64,000 nt of DNA from Streptomyces olivaceus (GTDB taxonomy: Bacteria > Actinomycetota > Actinomycetes > Streptomycetales > Streptomycetaceae), in contig NZ_JOFH01000013.1 in the NCBI RefSeq assembly GCF_000721235.1, forward strand, positions 1 through 64,000, in the 5' to 3' direction. Made by a program: the position numbers and the translations under genes. Every line of letters starts with the position of its first letter. The stretch's first letter is position 1. The notes below the pieces were generated by a model. The model had not been told where the DNA came from and did not search any database. It saw only the letters and a list, made by a program, of their open reading frames with translations. Shown piece by piece: positions 8,149 through 16,677 of this stretch.

Positions 8149-9342
8149 GTGGCCGGTTTCCGTTCCCCGAGTGCCGGGTTTCGCGTCCCGCTGCCCGCGG
8201 CTTTCGGCGCGGACCCGAGCGGAGAGCGCATGGCGCGCATCCGCAGATCGCCGCACTTCCGCGACGGGGTCTTCCAGAACCCGGGGGGTACCGCACGGAC
8301 CCGGCCCTCGGGCTCGGCCGCGGAACTCGCCAAGACCTACATCGACAAGGACACGCGGCAGCTTCGGGCCCCCCACGGCCGCATCCCGGTCCACGCCACC
8401 ACGCTCGCCGACCTCGCCCGGCCGCCCGCCTCCGGACTCCGGCTGACCTGGATGGGGCACTCCAGCGTGCTCGCCGAGATCGACGGGCAGCGGGTGCTCT
8501 TCGACCCCGTGTGGGGCGCGCGCTGCTCCCCGGTCCCCTTCGCCGGGCCCAAGCGGCTGCACCCGGTCCCGCTGTCCCTGGCGGCCCTGGGCCGGGTCGA
8601 CGTGGTCGTCATCTCCCACGACCACTACGACCACCTGGACCTGCCCACGATCAAGGCCCTGGCCGGCACGGACACCCTGTTCGCCGTGCCGCTCGGCGTC
8701 GGCGCCCACCTCGAACACTGGGGAGTGTCCCCCGACCGCCTGCGCGAACTGGACTGGCACGAGGAGACGCGGGTGGGCGGCGTCACCCTGACCGCCACCC
8801 CGGCCCGGCACTTCTGCGGGCGCGGGCTCCGCAACACCCAGCACACCCTCTGGGCCTCCTGGGTCGTCGCCGGTGACGAGCACCGCGTCTACCACAGCGG
8901 AGACACGGGCTACTTCGAGGGCTTCCGCGACATCGGCGCCGCCCACGGTCCGTTCGACGCCACGATGATCCAGCTCGGCGCGTACTCCGAGTTCTGGCCG
9001 GACATCCACATGACCCCGGCCGAGGCGGTACGGGCCCACCTGGACCTCCAGGGCGGCGAGCCGCGGGGCGCCCTGCTCCCCATCCACTGGGGCACCTTCA
9101 ACCTGGCCCCGCACGCGTGGGCGGAGCCGGCGGAGTGGACGAAGGACGCGGCCGACGAGGCGGGCCAGGCGGTGGCGTTCCCGCGGCCGGGAGAGCCGTT
9201 CGAGCCGACCGGGAAGCTGCCGGTGGAGGCGTGGTGGCGGATGGTGTCGGGCCCGATCGCGCACCCGTGGCGTCGCCCCCGGATCACCGAGGGCACGGCC
9301 GGCGCGAGCAAGGGGGACCTGGACCTCGCCGGCGAACGGTGA
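8149..9342 (+). CDS. Metallo-beta-lactamase-fold hydrolase (NAPE-PLD/UlaG-like)
   Basis: A 397-residue protein with the metal-binding signature SHDHYDHLD near residue 157 and further ligands in the HSGDTGY and HWGTF segments, typical of the lipid-hydrolase/UlaG branch of the fold. GTG 8149 has GGAGG 7 bp upstream. The first 40 residues are hydrophilic to mildly hydrophobic and not a convincing signal peptide. It probably hydrolyses a phosphodiester or lactone; the true substrate is unknown. It stands alone and ends at a double bidirectional terminator. Confidence 0.9.
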   Translation: MAGFRSPSAGFRVPLPAAFGADPSGERMARIRRSPHFRDGVFQNPGGTARTRPSGSAAELAKTYIDKDTRQLRAPHGRIPVHATTLADLARPPASGLRLTWMGHSSVLAEIDGQRVLFDPVWGARCSPVPFAGPKRLHPVPLSLAALGRVDVVVISHDHYDHLDLPTIKALAGTDTLFAVPLGVGAHLEHWGVSPDRLRELDWHEETRVGGVTLTATPARHFCGRGLRNTQHTLWASWVVAGDEHRVYHSGDTGYFEGFRDIGAAHGPFDATMIQLGAYSEFWPDIHMTPAEAVRAHLDLQGGEPRGALLPIHWGTFNLAPHAWAEPAEWTKDAADEAGQAVAFPRPGEPFEPTGKLPVEAWWRMVSGPIAHPWRRPRITEGTAGASKGDLDLAGER

Positions 9343-9395
9343 CGTCGGTCGGCGCCGGGCCACTGCACACTGAACGGTGCGAAGAAGGTCGTTCC

Positions 9396-9440
9396 CGTCG
9401 TCCCCGGTCGTCGCCGCGACGCGACCGACCGGGGACGACG
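9396..9440. terminator. Bidirectional terminator hairpin 1
   Basis: Perfect 15-bp arms (CGTCGTCCCCGGTCG at 9396-9410, complement at 9426-9440) with a 15-nt loop, between two convergent genes. Confidence 0.8.
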
Positions 9441-9446
9441 TACACG

Positions 9447-9472
9447 TTCTCGGCCCTCCCTCGGGCCGAGAA
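9447..9472. terminator. Bidirectional terminator hairpin 2
   Basis: Perfect 10-bp arms (TTCTCGGCCC at 9447-9456, complement at 9463-9472), 6-nt loop, 11 bp from the stop of the leftward gene at 9484 and directly following hairpin 1. It probably serves the leftward transcript most strongly. Confidence 0.8.
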
Positions 9473-9483
9473 GTGACGTCGAC

Positions 9484-10092
9484 TCAGATGGTCGGGGTGT
9501 CGTCGACAGCCGGCTTGTGGAGCTCGATGACCGGCTTCCACCCCGCGGAGAACTCGATGAAGTCCGCACGGGTGGGGTAGGTGTCGATCGCGCGACGGTC
9601 GCGCTTGGGGCTGTCGGTCCCCTTGCGTCCCCGGGGAATCTGCTCCTCGTAGACGTCGACCTTCACGTCGGGAACCTCCTTGAGGCCCTGGCGCCAGATC
9701 TGCACGATGTCGGCGCCGAACGCCTGCCGGGCCGCGGCGTAGAGGGCCGTGAGGGACCCCTTGTCCCCACCGGGAACGAAAAGCGCCAGGTCCAGGACGA
9801 CACCGGCGGACTGGAGGACCTCGATGGTCACCGGACCATTCTCGTCGGCCACGTGGATCCCGGCTTCGTTCTCGTCGTCGGGAAGGCAGGAGACTTCTTC
9901 CTGGAATACGGTACGTGCCGTGATCGAGCCGCCCTCGAAATCCCCACCGGACTTGGTCAGAAAAGCAGGGACGTAACAGTCGGGAAGTTTGAGTTCTGCC
10001 GTGCCGGCGGAAACGAAGATCTTGTCCTTCACACCGAGCTTCGCCACCTCTTCCAGTGAGAGGCGGCGAGCGGCGATCTTCTCCGTGTTCAC
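9484..10092 (-). CDS. Hypothetical protein, 202 aa
   Basis: I do not recognise the family. The frame is open to 10140, but GTG 10092 has a GAAAGGG ribosome-binding site and is the better start. The protein is soluble and acidic in the centre (EEVSCLPDDENEAG), with a predicted alternating beta-rich N-terminal half. A helix-rich segment follows (SLTALYAAARQAFGADIVQI), then a basic stretch (IPRGRKGTDSPKRDRR) and a hydrophobic C-terminus. No signal peptide or membrane helix. Upstream DNA and the 5' end of the gene use more A/T in third positions than neighbours, which suggests acquisition or an unusual expression class. It is convergent with the hydrolase gene at 8149. Confidence 0.75.
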   Translation of the reverse strand: MNTEKIAARRLSLEEVAKLGVKDKIFVSAGTAELKLPDCYVPAFLTKSGGDFEGGSITARTVFQEEVSCLPDDENEAGIHVADENGPVTIEVLQSAGVVLDLALFVPGGDKGSLTALYAAARQAFGADIVQIWRQGLKEVPDVKVDVYEEQIPRGRKGTDSPKRDRRAIDTYPTRADFIEFSAGWKPVIELHKPAVDDTPTI

Positions 10093-10457
10093 GATTTCCC
10101 TTTCAGGTTGCGCTGTCCCTTTGAACGAGGACGCTATCACGAAAACCTGAGGTCAACTGCCCAGTAATGTATGGGTAAATGGGCGCTGCTCGGGCCGGAA
10201 CGCGCATCCGTCGGACAGTATCCCTCGGCACGGTGTTGGGGATCAACTGGCGGTTTTATTCGGGGCGTTGAGCAACACGGAGGAGCTAAAGGCTGGTTTG
10301 CGGTAGATATCGCCCATACTCCCTTCGAGGGGGCGGTGAGGCAGAGCCAATCATCCGTCACGCATCTCGCGGAGTGCACACGCTGATGCCCCGGAAAGCG
10401 AATATCCGCACGGCCGACGAGTCATGCGGATGCCAGGGCCGGTGGACCGTGCCCGGG
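10093..10457. other. 365-bp AT-richer intergenic region
   Basis: It lies upstream of the leftward gene at 9484-10092 and downstream of the leftward gene ending at 10458. It is less GC-rich than the rest of the window (for example 10137-10190 and 10240-10325) and contains no convincing gene; two short ORFs (10171-10386 and its complement) lack ribosome-binding sites. It presumably holds the promoter of the 202-aa protein. No repeat or RNA gene seen. Confidence 0.65.
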
Positions 10458-10856
10458 TCACATCGCGTCGGCGCCGGGGCTCTCTTCGGCCTCGCTGGTG
10501 ACCGATGCGGTCTCGCCGGTGACCGGCGCCCACGGTGCTCGGGGTCGGGGGAGTTCGGGCGGGGCGTCGGGGAGGCAGGAGAAGAGCGTCAGCAGGAGTA
10601 CGAGGGTGGCGGCCGCGGCAATGACGCGCCCCGTACGGCGCATTTTGCCGTGGGTGTCGAGTTGACGCCAAGGCGGCTCGGCCGACGTGTCGTTCTGCCA
10701 GAGTTCGCCCACGGGCCGCTCTCCTGCGTGCGTCTCCTCAAGAGGCCGGGCGGTCCGCTCCCGGGCCGTCGGCTCCACGGGGGCGGTTGCCCGGATGGCT
10801 TCCTCGCTGTCCGTGAGGAACTTCTGCCATTCGACGGCGGGGATGGGGTCGTGCAC
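10458..10856 (-). CDS. Hypothetical protein with a single membrane segment, 132 aa
   Basis: GTG start at 10856, one base after the stop of the deazaflavin-type reductase gene, so the two form an operon. The N-terminal 80 residues are soluble (IPAVEWQKFLTDSEEAIRATAP, then an Arg/Glu-rich stretch). One hydrophobic helix (VIAAAATLVLLLTLFSCL, about residues 88-105) follows, then a Pro/Glu-rich tail. The topology suggests an anti-sigma or bitopic membrane protein, but nothing specific is recognisable. The much longer open frame to 11750 is a shadow over the neighbouring genes. Confidence 0.65.
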   Translation of the reverse strand: MHDPIPAVEWQKFLTDSEEAIRATAPVEPTARERTARPLEETHAGERPVGELWQNDTSAEPPWRQLDTHGKMRRTGRVIAAAATLVLLLTLFSCLPDAPPELPRPRAPWAPVTGETASVTSEAEESPGADAM

Positions 10857-10857
10857 G

Positions 10858-11373
10858 TCAGCGCTCCCGCGTCTGGTCCGGGGTGTGGGCGGATTCGAGG
10901 CGTACGAAGGGGATCGCCCGACCGGCGTGACGCAGCGCCGACGGGCTGCCGTCGGCGGGCAGGCGCATGAATCCGCACAGCCGCCGCGCCGTGCGTGGGT
11001 GGCGCGCCCCGTATCGCTCCATGATCGCGGCACCGTCCTCAGGGGTGAGGAAGTGGCTGGTGACGGCGTGGTGCCGGTTGCCGAACTGGAGGACCGTCTT
11101 CGGCTGCGCGCGGAGGTTGCGGTACCAGTCGGCGCCCGGGCCGAAGCCGGAGGCGACGGTCCAGGTGCGGGTGTCCGGTTCGTAGGCCACGACTTCGAGC
11201 ACCACGCGGCGGTCCAGCCCGGAGAGCCGCCCGGTGTGGTGGAGGAGCAGGAGGCGCCTGCCGAGGAGCGGTCCGAGACCGGCACGGAACAGCGCGATGG
11301 GCGTTCGGGCCACTGTGCGGCGCCATCCTGTGGGCACAGGGGGCCGAGAGGGTTGCGTGTTCTCTTTCGGCAT
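10858..11373 (-). CDS. Nitroreductase/deazaflavin (F420)-dependent oxidoreductase family protein (Ddn-like)
   Basis: A 171-residue protein of the split-barrel Ddn/FDOR-A type, recognised by the LLLHHTGRLSG.DRRVVLEV core, DTRTWTVASGFG, WYRNLRAQP and the downstream VTSHFLTPEDG block. Start ATG 11373 is preceded by GGGAGGGG; the frame continues upstream but homology does not. These enzymes transfer hydride from F420H2 to quinones or other acceptors. It is divergent from the MarR gene at 11563 across a 189-bp region with an AT-rich core near 11440-11475, so MarR control is plausible. Confidence 0.85.
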   Translation of the reverse strand: MPKENTQPSRPPVPTGWRRTVARTPIALFRAGLGPLLGRRLLLLHHTGRLSGLDRRVVLEVVAYEPDTRTWTVASGFGPGADWYRNLRAQPKTVLQFGNRHHAVTSHFLTPEDGAAIMERYGARHPRTARRLCGFMRLPADGSPSALRHAGRAIPFVRLESAHTPDQTRER

Positions 11374-11562
11374 GGCCCCTCCCGGGCGTGGACGGACGTC
11401 TGCTCCGGCGTGGCGGGCCGGGTCGGTCCCGGACTGACTGATTGAACTGTCGAAGTTTTGCATAGTCTAAAGATCCATCCGGCGGCGCAGAAGCTCCGAG
11501 TCCGAGCCGTTGTCGCTCCGTGACCGCGGTGAAGTCGTGCGCCGGCGCGGTAGAAAGAGGGC

Positions 11563-12096
11563 ATGACCGAGCATGAGCGCCCCGTGGATGCCGCAGACGA
11601 TGTGGATGTCGTTACCCGAGAGGTACTGACCGCATCGCGGCTGCTGGTCGCGGTGTCCGCCCGTTCCCTGGCCGCGGTCGAGGAGCGGGTGACGCTGCCG
11701 CAGTTCCGCATGCTGGTGGTGCTCACGAGAGGGGTCACCAAGTTGGTCACGCTCGCCGAACAGCTTCAGGTCGCGCCCTCCACGGCGATGCGGATGGTCG
11801 ATCGCCTGATCGCGGCGGGCCTTGCCGCCCGGCAGCCCAATCCCCGCAACCGCCGGGAAACGCTCCTGCAGTTGACGGAGGAAGGGCGCCGCACTGTAGA
11901 GCACGTCACGGCCCGCAGACGCTCCGAGATCGCCGGGATCGTGGAAGTGCTCACCCCCGCGCAGCGGTTGACGCTCATCGAGGCCCTTGCCGCCTTCAAC
12001 CGGGCCGGAGCCGAACCTCTGGCTCCCGCGTCGGATGTCGCCGAGTCACATCCGCTGGGGTGGTCCGTGGACCTTCCGGCGGCGCACGATGTGTGA
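11563..12096 (+). CDS. MarR-family transcriptional regulator
   Basis: A 177-residue winged-helix regulator with the classic MarR core: LPQFRMLVVLTRG, TKLVTLAEQLQVAPSTAMRMVDRLIAAGL recognition region, and the wing NPRNRRETLLQLTEEGRR. It is divergently placed against the Ddn-like/membrane protein pair at 10458-11373, the usual arrangement for MarR proteins controlling a neighbouring redox gene. Ligand unknown. Its stop is only 22 bp from the convergent metallophosphoesterase stop. Confidence 0.92.
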   Translation: MTEHERPVDAADDVDVVTREVLTASRLLVAVSARSLAAVEERVTLPQFRMLVVLTRGVTKLVTLAEQLQVAPSTAMRMVDRLIAAGLAARQPNPRNRRETLLQLTEEGRRTVEHVTARRRSEIAGIVEVLTPAQRLTLIEALAAFNRAGAEPLAPASDVAESHPLGWSVDLPAAHDV

Positions 12097-12118
12097 CCCC
12101 GGCGGCCCGTGCGGTGCG

Positions 12119-13342
12119 CTACCGGGAGGCGGGCGGGTGCGGGGAGCGCAGGGTGAGCAGGGTGATCTCGCTGGGGGCGAAGACGCGGAACGGCGGGCCC
12201 CAGAATCCGGTGCCCCGGCTGGTGTAGAGGAGGGTGCGGTCGCCGTGGTGGGTGAGGCCGGCCAGCGCGGGCTGGTCGACGCGGACCAGGTGGTGGAACG
12301 GCCAGATCTGGCCGCCGTGGGTGTGGCCGGAGAGCTGGAGGTCGACGCCCGCCGCTGCCGCCCGGTCGACGAACTTGGGCTGATGTGCCAGGAGCAGGAC
12401 GGGCAGGTCTGGATCGGTGCCGTTCAGCGCCCCGGCGAGGTGGGCGCGGTGGCCCGCGAGCCCGGAGGACTCGGCCGTGACGTCGTCCACGCCGGCGACC
12501 ACGAGGGTGTCGCCGCCGCGCTCCAGCAGCACATGGCGGTTGCGCAGCGGCTCCCAGCCCAGTTCGTCCATCAGGTCGACCCAGCCCTGGGCCTCGCTGT
12601 AGTACTCGTGGTTGCCCGTGACGTACACACGGGCGCGGGTGGCCCGTACGGTGCCGAGCGGGACGGCCTGGGCGCGGCGGCGTTCGGCCGTGCCGTCGGC
12701 GATGTCACCGGTGTGGCAGACGAGGTCGGCCTCCAGGCTGTTGACGGTCTCGCACACCCTCTCCGACCAGCGGGCGCGGTCGAGCGGGCCGTAGTGGGTG
12801 TCGGTGACCAGGACGACGCGGGTGCCGTCCAACCCGGCGCCCAGCCGGGGGAGTTGCACGTCGAGCCGTCGCACGCGCGGAACGCGGCGGGCTTCGGCGT
12901 ATCCCCAGGCGAGTAGCATCGCGGTGGTGCCGAGAACGGCCCAGGCGACGATGCGGGCGCGGTCCTGGCTCTCCTCGACGCCGGCCAGGACCAGGGCGAA
13001 CCGCAACAGGACGCCGAGCAGTACGGACCAGGTGAACAGGATCCAACTGGCGCCCAGCAGCGTGTCGCCGACGATCGCCGCGCGGTCCTGCTGGCGCCGC
13101 CCGTGGCCGCGCACCAGCGCGAGCGGCATCCCGACGAGGCCGAGGGCGAACAGGGCGGTGCCGGTCAGCGTGACGGGCAACGGCCAGTGCTGACCGCCGT
13201 GCAGCAGTACCCAGCAGGGCACGGCCCACAGAAGGACGGGTGCGATCAGGGGGAGGTAGCGCATCAGGCGGTGCAGACGGCTCTCCTGCGGTTCCCGCGC
13301 TTCACCCCCGGCGAACGACCGGGTGTCACTGGTGTCGGTCAC
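12119..13342 (-). CDS. Membrane-anchored metallophosphoesterase
   Basis: A 407-residue protein with several N-terminal hydrophobic helices (about residues 25-140) followed by a calcineurin-type phosphoesterase domain. All metal-binding motifs are present in order: TDTHYGPLD, HTGDIADG, GNHEYY, LAHQPK and SGHTHGGQIWP. This is the YkuE/YaeI-like group that acts at the membrane, possibly on UDP-linked lipid or phospholipid substrates; the exact substrate is unknown. The GTG frame begins at 13342. It is convergent with the MarR gene. Confidence 0.93.
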   Translation of the reverse strand: MTDTSDTRSFAGGEAREPQESRLHRLMRYLPLIAPVLLWAVPCWVLLHGGQHWPLPVTLTGTALFALGLVGMPLALVRGHGRRQQDRAAIVGDTLLGASWILFTWSVLLGVLLRFALVLAGVEESQDRARIVAWAVLGTTAMLLAWGYAEARRVPRVRRLDVQLPRLGAGLDGTRVVLVTDTHYGPLDRARWSERVCETVNSLEADLVCHTGDIADGTAERRRAQAVPLGTVRATRARVYVTGNHEYYSEAQGWVDLMDELGWEPLRNRHVLLERGGDTLVVAGVDDVTAESSGLAGHRAHLAGALNGTDPDLPVLLLAHQPKFVDRAAAAGVDLQLSGHTHGGQIWPFHHLVRVDQPALAGLTHHGDRTLLYTSRGTGFWGPPFRVFAPSEITLLTLRSPHPPASR

Positions 13343-13544
13343 GCTTTCCCTCCCCGGCCGGGCTGTTACGCACCCAGGGTAAAGCCGGCGCGGCCCAGCC
13401 GTGCGGCAGGGGCCGGATCGAGGCGGGGGCGCGGTCTCGGACGTGGGCGGTGGGACGACGGGCTCCGCCCGTGCCCGCCGAGCCCGGCCCCCGAAGGGGC
13501 GAGCCGGTCGGTACGCGCGGGCGGCGCCCGTCGGTCACCTGGCC

Positions 13545-14414
13545 CTACTTGAGGTCGGCGCAGGTCTTGCGGAGGTACTCGGTGGGGTTGCCGTCGTCGT
13601 CCTCGCCCGTCTCACCCGGGGCCAGGACGTCCCGGTCGCGCTGCACCACGCTCACGCGGTCGGCGTAGGCACAGGCGTTGGCCATGCCTGCCTCGCTGTA
13701 CTCGATCATGATGACGTCGTTGCCGAAGGCGTCGACGTAGTCCTCGCACTCGTTCCACTCCGGGTCGCCGCACTCCTCCGCGACCGCGAAGTCGAGGCCG
13801 TTCGCCTCGTGGTTCCCGGCGAGTTCCACAGTGTTCTTCTGGCCGACGGCCAGGCCCTTGTCGTGGCCGTGCGCGGAGAGGACGCGGATGTAGGCCTGGG
13901 CGTCGTCCGCGGTGATCCTGCCTTCCACGACGTCCCGGTCGAACGTGTCGTAGTTGTCCAGCTCCAGGGCGTCGAACCCCTTGTCGGCGCAGGTGTCGAT
14001 CTGCTTGTTGATCTTCTTCGCGATGTCCCCGCGCTTGGTGTCGGTGGTGATGTCGAGGATCGCCTCGTTCCAGTCCTCGTCGATGACCACGTCACCGTTG
14101 CCGTTCTTCAGCAGCAGGTTCTGGTCCCAGTCGTCGGGGCCGTCCTCCTCCCCGACCTCCTGGGTCTGGAAGGCGTTGACGTAGCAGATGTTGTACAGCC
14201 CCTGCGCCGGCGACTCCTTCCAGTCGCGGCTGACCACCGTGACGCCCTCGGGCGGGTCGTAGGGCGTGTTGATCTGGTAGTCGAAGTCGGCGTTCGCCGG
14301 GGGCGGCGTCGGCTCGGCGGCCTCGGCCGAGGGGACGAAGAAGGCCGCTCCGCACGCCGTGGCGGCGCACGCGGCCAGGATCGTCCGGGATCGGGCTGTT
14401 GCCAGAAGACTCAT
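13545..14414 (-). CDS. Secreted GH114-type (endo-alpha-1,4-polygalactosaminidase family) protein
   Basis: A 289-residue exported protein. ATG 14414 (ribosome-binding GGAG) begins a clear signal peptide ending near SAEAAEP. The mature part shows the TIM-barrel family features: YQINTPYDPP, LYNICYVNAFQTQ, the catalytic-region FDALELDNYDTFD, and LAVGQKN. GH114 proteins hydrolyse galactosamine-rich exopolysaccharide; several Streptomyces copies are uncharacterised. The longer frame to 14510 lacks a good start. It stands alone and borders the metallophore cluster. Confidence 0.88.
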   Translation of the reverse strand: MSLLATARSRTILAACAATACGAAFFVPSAEAAEPTPPPANADFDYQINTPYDPPEGVTVVSRDWKESPAQGLYNICYVNAFQTQEVGEEDGPDDWDQNLLLKNGNGDVVIDEDWNEAILDITTDTKRGDIAKKINKQIDTCADKGFDALELDNYDTFDRDVVEGRITADDAQAYIRVLSAHGHDKGLAVGQKNTVELAGNHEANGLDFAVAEECGDPEWNECEDYVDAFGNDVIMIEYSEAGMANACAYADRVSVVQRDRDVLAPGETGEDDDGNPTEYLRKTCADLK

Positions 14415-14748
14415 GGAGAAGCTCCGTGGTGCGGGGGTACGGCCCCGCCTCGGTTGCCTGAGGGCGACCTGGCGACTCGGTCCGGACTTGCGGCGGCGAC
14501 GGCCGCCCACCGGCTGGGCGTACCTCTGTTGCCGGAGTGCTCCGACTCCGGCGTCACAGGAGTAAAGCGGGAGCCCTCTGTGAGCGTCAAGCGGAGCCGC
14601 GCGCTGATCAGTTCACGTGATTCTTCGCACTTCACAGAGGGGCGTGCCGGCTCTGACGGGGCGACTCTATTGAAGATGGAAGTCATTATCGATTAGTGTT
14701 CGAGTGTCGTATCGACCGTCGGGTGTGCGACGGCAGGGGAGGGGTCTC
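14415..14748. other. 334-bp divergent promoter region at the left cluster border
   Basis: Separates the secreted GH114-type gene (leftward) from the ferredoxin gene (rightward). The right end (14630-14710) is strikingly AT-rich for this genome and includes the Zur-like site at 14677-14691. No gene seen. Confidence 0.75.
14677..14691. promoter_or_regulatory. Zur-like box 1 (ferredoxin/ABC importer operon)
   Basis: TGGAAGTCATTATCG, 58 bp upstream of the ferredoxin ATG at 14749. It is an imperfect 7-1-7 site resembling the other three boxes of the cluster and the Streptomyces Zur consensus as I recall it (TGAAAAYGATTTTCA-like). Context makes it convincing; on its own the match is weak. Confidence 0.65.
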
Positions 14749-14970
14749 ATGACCGTGGCAGGCCGGACCTCCGGGCTCGGGGAGATCAGTGCGGAGCGCG
14801 AGCGGTGCGTGGGGGCGGGGCAGTGCGTGCTCGCCGCGCCCGCCGTCTTCGACCAGGACGAGACGGACGGGCTCGTGCGCGTCCTCGACGAGGATCCGCC
14901 GGCGTCCGGGGCGGACGCCGTGCGCGAGGCCGTGTGGGCCTGCCCGTCCGGCGCCCTGACCCTGCGGTAG
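14749..14970 (+). CDS. 3Fe-4S ferredoxin (P450 redox partner)
   Basis: A 73-residue ferredoxin. The cluster ligands are CVGAGQC and, near the end, CPSGAL, the CX5C...CP pattern of single-cluster [3Fe-4S] actinobacterial ferredoxins that feed cytochromes P450. ATG 14749 is chosen because AGGGGAGGGG precedes it; the frame extends to 14704 without a better signal. The only P450 nearby is at 37702, so this is its probable partner although 23 kb away. It is the first gene of the operon that continues with the ABC importer, under Zur-like box 1. Confidence 0.9.
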   Translation: MTVAGRTSGLGEISAERERCVGAGQCVLAAPAVFDQDETDGLVRVLDEDPPASGADAVREAVWACPSGALTLR

Positions 14971-15093
14971 CTGTCCGGCGCTCCGACCCTGCGGCAGCTC
15001 CGTCGTGGGACTGCCCCGGCCCGCGTTCCGTCCCCGGTGCCCGGATGCCGGGCGGCACCCGTTTCACCTCAGCACCATGTCTCAAGGAGAAGC

Positions 15094-16677
15094 ATGTCCA
15101 GACAGTTCGACCGCCGTGCCTTCCTCCGCCGCGGTGCGGCGGGCGCCGCGGCTCTGGCGGTGGGGCCCGGCCTGCTGGCGGCGTGCTCCACCGACGCCCC
15201 CGGCGCCGACCGCGAGGGGGCCGGTTCCTCGCCCCGTTCCGGCGGCACCCTGCGCGCGGCGTTCGTCGGGGGCGGCGCCTCCGAGACGCTGGACTTCTTC
15301 AACGGGCCGTCGGCACTGGACCTGGTGCGCGCCCGGGCCTGGCACGGCACCCTGGGCAACCTCGACCCCGAAGGACCCGACGGGGTGCGCTACGGAGTGC
15401 TCAAGGGGATCGACGTCTCCGACGACCTGTCGGCCTACACGCTGCACGTGCGGCCCGGCGTCCGCTTCACCGACGGCTCCGAGCTGACCTCCGCCGACAT
15501 CCTGCACTCCCTCAGCGTCCTCGCGGGCAGGAGCACGCTGCCCGTGTACCGGCTCGCCGCCGCCAACTTCGACCTCGCGAGCGCCAAGGCCGACGGCGAC
15601 CTGAAGGTCGTACTGCCCACCCTGCGGCCCATCGCGGACGGCCGCATGATCCTCTGCCAGGGCAACTTCCTCGTCGTCAAGGACGGCACCAGGGCGTTCC
15701 GCAAGGGCATGCCCAGTTGCGGGCCCTTCCGGCTCACCGAGTTCACGGCCGGGCAGGGTTCGGCGTTCGAGCGCTACGACGACCACTACGGCCACGTACC
15801 CCTCCTGGACGGCCTGGAGCTGCGGTCGATCGCGGACTCGACTGCCAGGGCCGGGGCGCTCACCGGCGGAGAGGTCGACTTCGCGCACGACCTCTCACCC
15901 GTCACCGCGCGCACCCTCACGGGCGACGCGAAGGTGCGGCTCGTCCCGACGGGGAGCCCGTACCTGGTGGGGCTGTCCTTCCAGATGAACATGGCCGTCG
16001 AGCCATTCGACGACCCCCGGGTGCGGGAGGCGTTCAAGCTCGCGGTCGACCGGGAGACCATGGTGAAGACGGTGTTCTACGGGAACGCCGAGACCGGCAA
16101 CGACCTGCCCGCCATGGGCTTCCCCGACTACGCCGGGAGCCTGCCCCGGCGGACCCACGACCCCGAGCGGGCCCGGAAGCTCCTCAAGGAGGCCGGGGCC
16201 GACGGGACGGAGGTCCGGCTGACGACCGGCCCGGAGACGCCGGGCATGGTGGAGATGGCCACCCTCTTCGTCGAGGACCTGAAGAAGGTAGGTGTCAAGG
16301 CGTCGGTCCGCGAACTGCCCGCCGGGCAGCTCTACGCCGACTTCGCCGCCTACGCGGCGCTGCCGCTGGCCGGCTCGTACCAGATGCCGATCCCGGCGCT
16401 GTCGACGTACCAGATGAGCACGGCGGGCGGTTCGCCGTCGGCCTTCGGCTGGAAGGACGCCGAGACCGACGCCCTCGTGGCGAAGGCCCGCGCCGCGAGC
16501 GACCCGGCCGAGGCGAAGGAACTGGGCACGCTGGCGCAGCGCACCCGCTGGGAGAAGGGCAACCAGGTACTGCCGGTCTTCAAACCCAACCTGAACGCCC
16601 AGGCCGAAGGGGTCGCCGGGATACGCGAGGACCTCTTCGAGCAGTTCCCCGGCTTCTCGCAGGCGTCCCTGGCGTGA
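15094..16677 (+). CDS. ABC transporter substrate-binding lipoprotein, family 5 (peptide/nickel type)
   Basis: A 527-residue extracellular solute-binding protein. The N-terminus has twin arginines (RRAFLRRGAAG) and a lipobox ending LLAAC near residue 33, so it is probably a Tat-exported lipoprotein. The family 5 region is recognised by YTLHVRPGVRFTDGSELTSAD and VREAFKLAVDRE. ATG 15094 follows CAAGGAGAAGC. Together with the two permeases and fused ATPase downstream it forms a DppABCDF/Nik-like importer. In this context it is likely to capture the zinc-loaded metallophore or another metal chelate rather than a peptide (inference). Confidence 0.93.
   Translation: MSRQFDRRAFLRRGAAGAAALAVGPGLLAACSTDAPGADREGAGSSPRSGGTLRAAFVGGGASETLDFFNGPSALDLVRARAWHGTLGNLDPEGPDGVRYGVLKGIDVSDDLSAYTLHVRPGVRFTDGSELTSADILHSLSVLAGRSTLPVYRLAAANFDLASAKADGDLKVVLPTLRPIADGRMILCQGNFLVVKDGTRAFRKGMPSCGPFRLTEFTAGQGSAFERYDDHYGHVPLLDGLELRSIADSTARAGALTGGEVDFAHDLSPVTARTLTGDAKVRLVPTGSPYLVGLSFQMNMAVEPFDDPRVREAFKLAVDRETMVKTVFYGNAETGNDLPAMGFPDYAGSLPRRTHDPERARKLLKEAGADGTEVRLTTGPETPGMVEMATLFVEDLKKVGVKASVRELPAGQLYADFAAYAALPLAGSYQMPIPALSTYQMSTAGGSPSAFGWKDAETDALVAKARAASDPAEAKELGTLAQRTRWEKGNQVLPVFKPNLNAQAEGVAGIREDLFEQFPGFSQASLA

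Noticed and set aside
10458..11750. 430-residue open frame on the minus strand
   Set aside because: Only its last 132 residues (from GTG 10856) have a sensible start next to an upstream stop; the remainder overlaps the Ddn-like and MarR genes.
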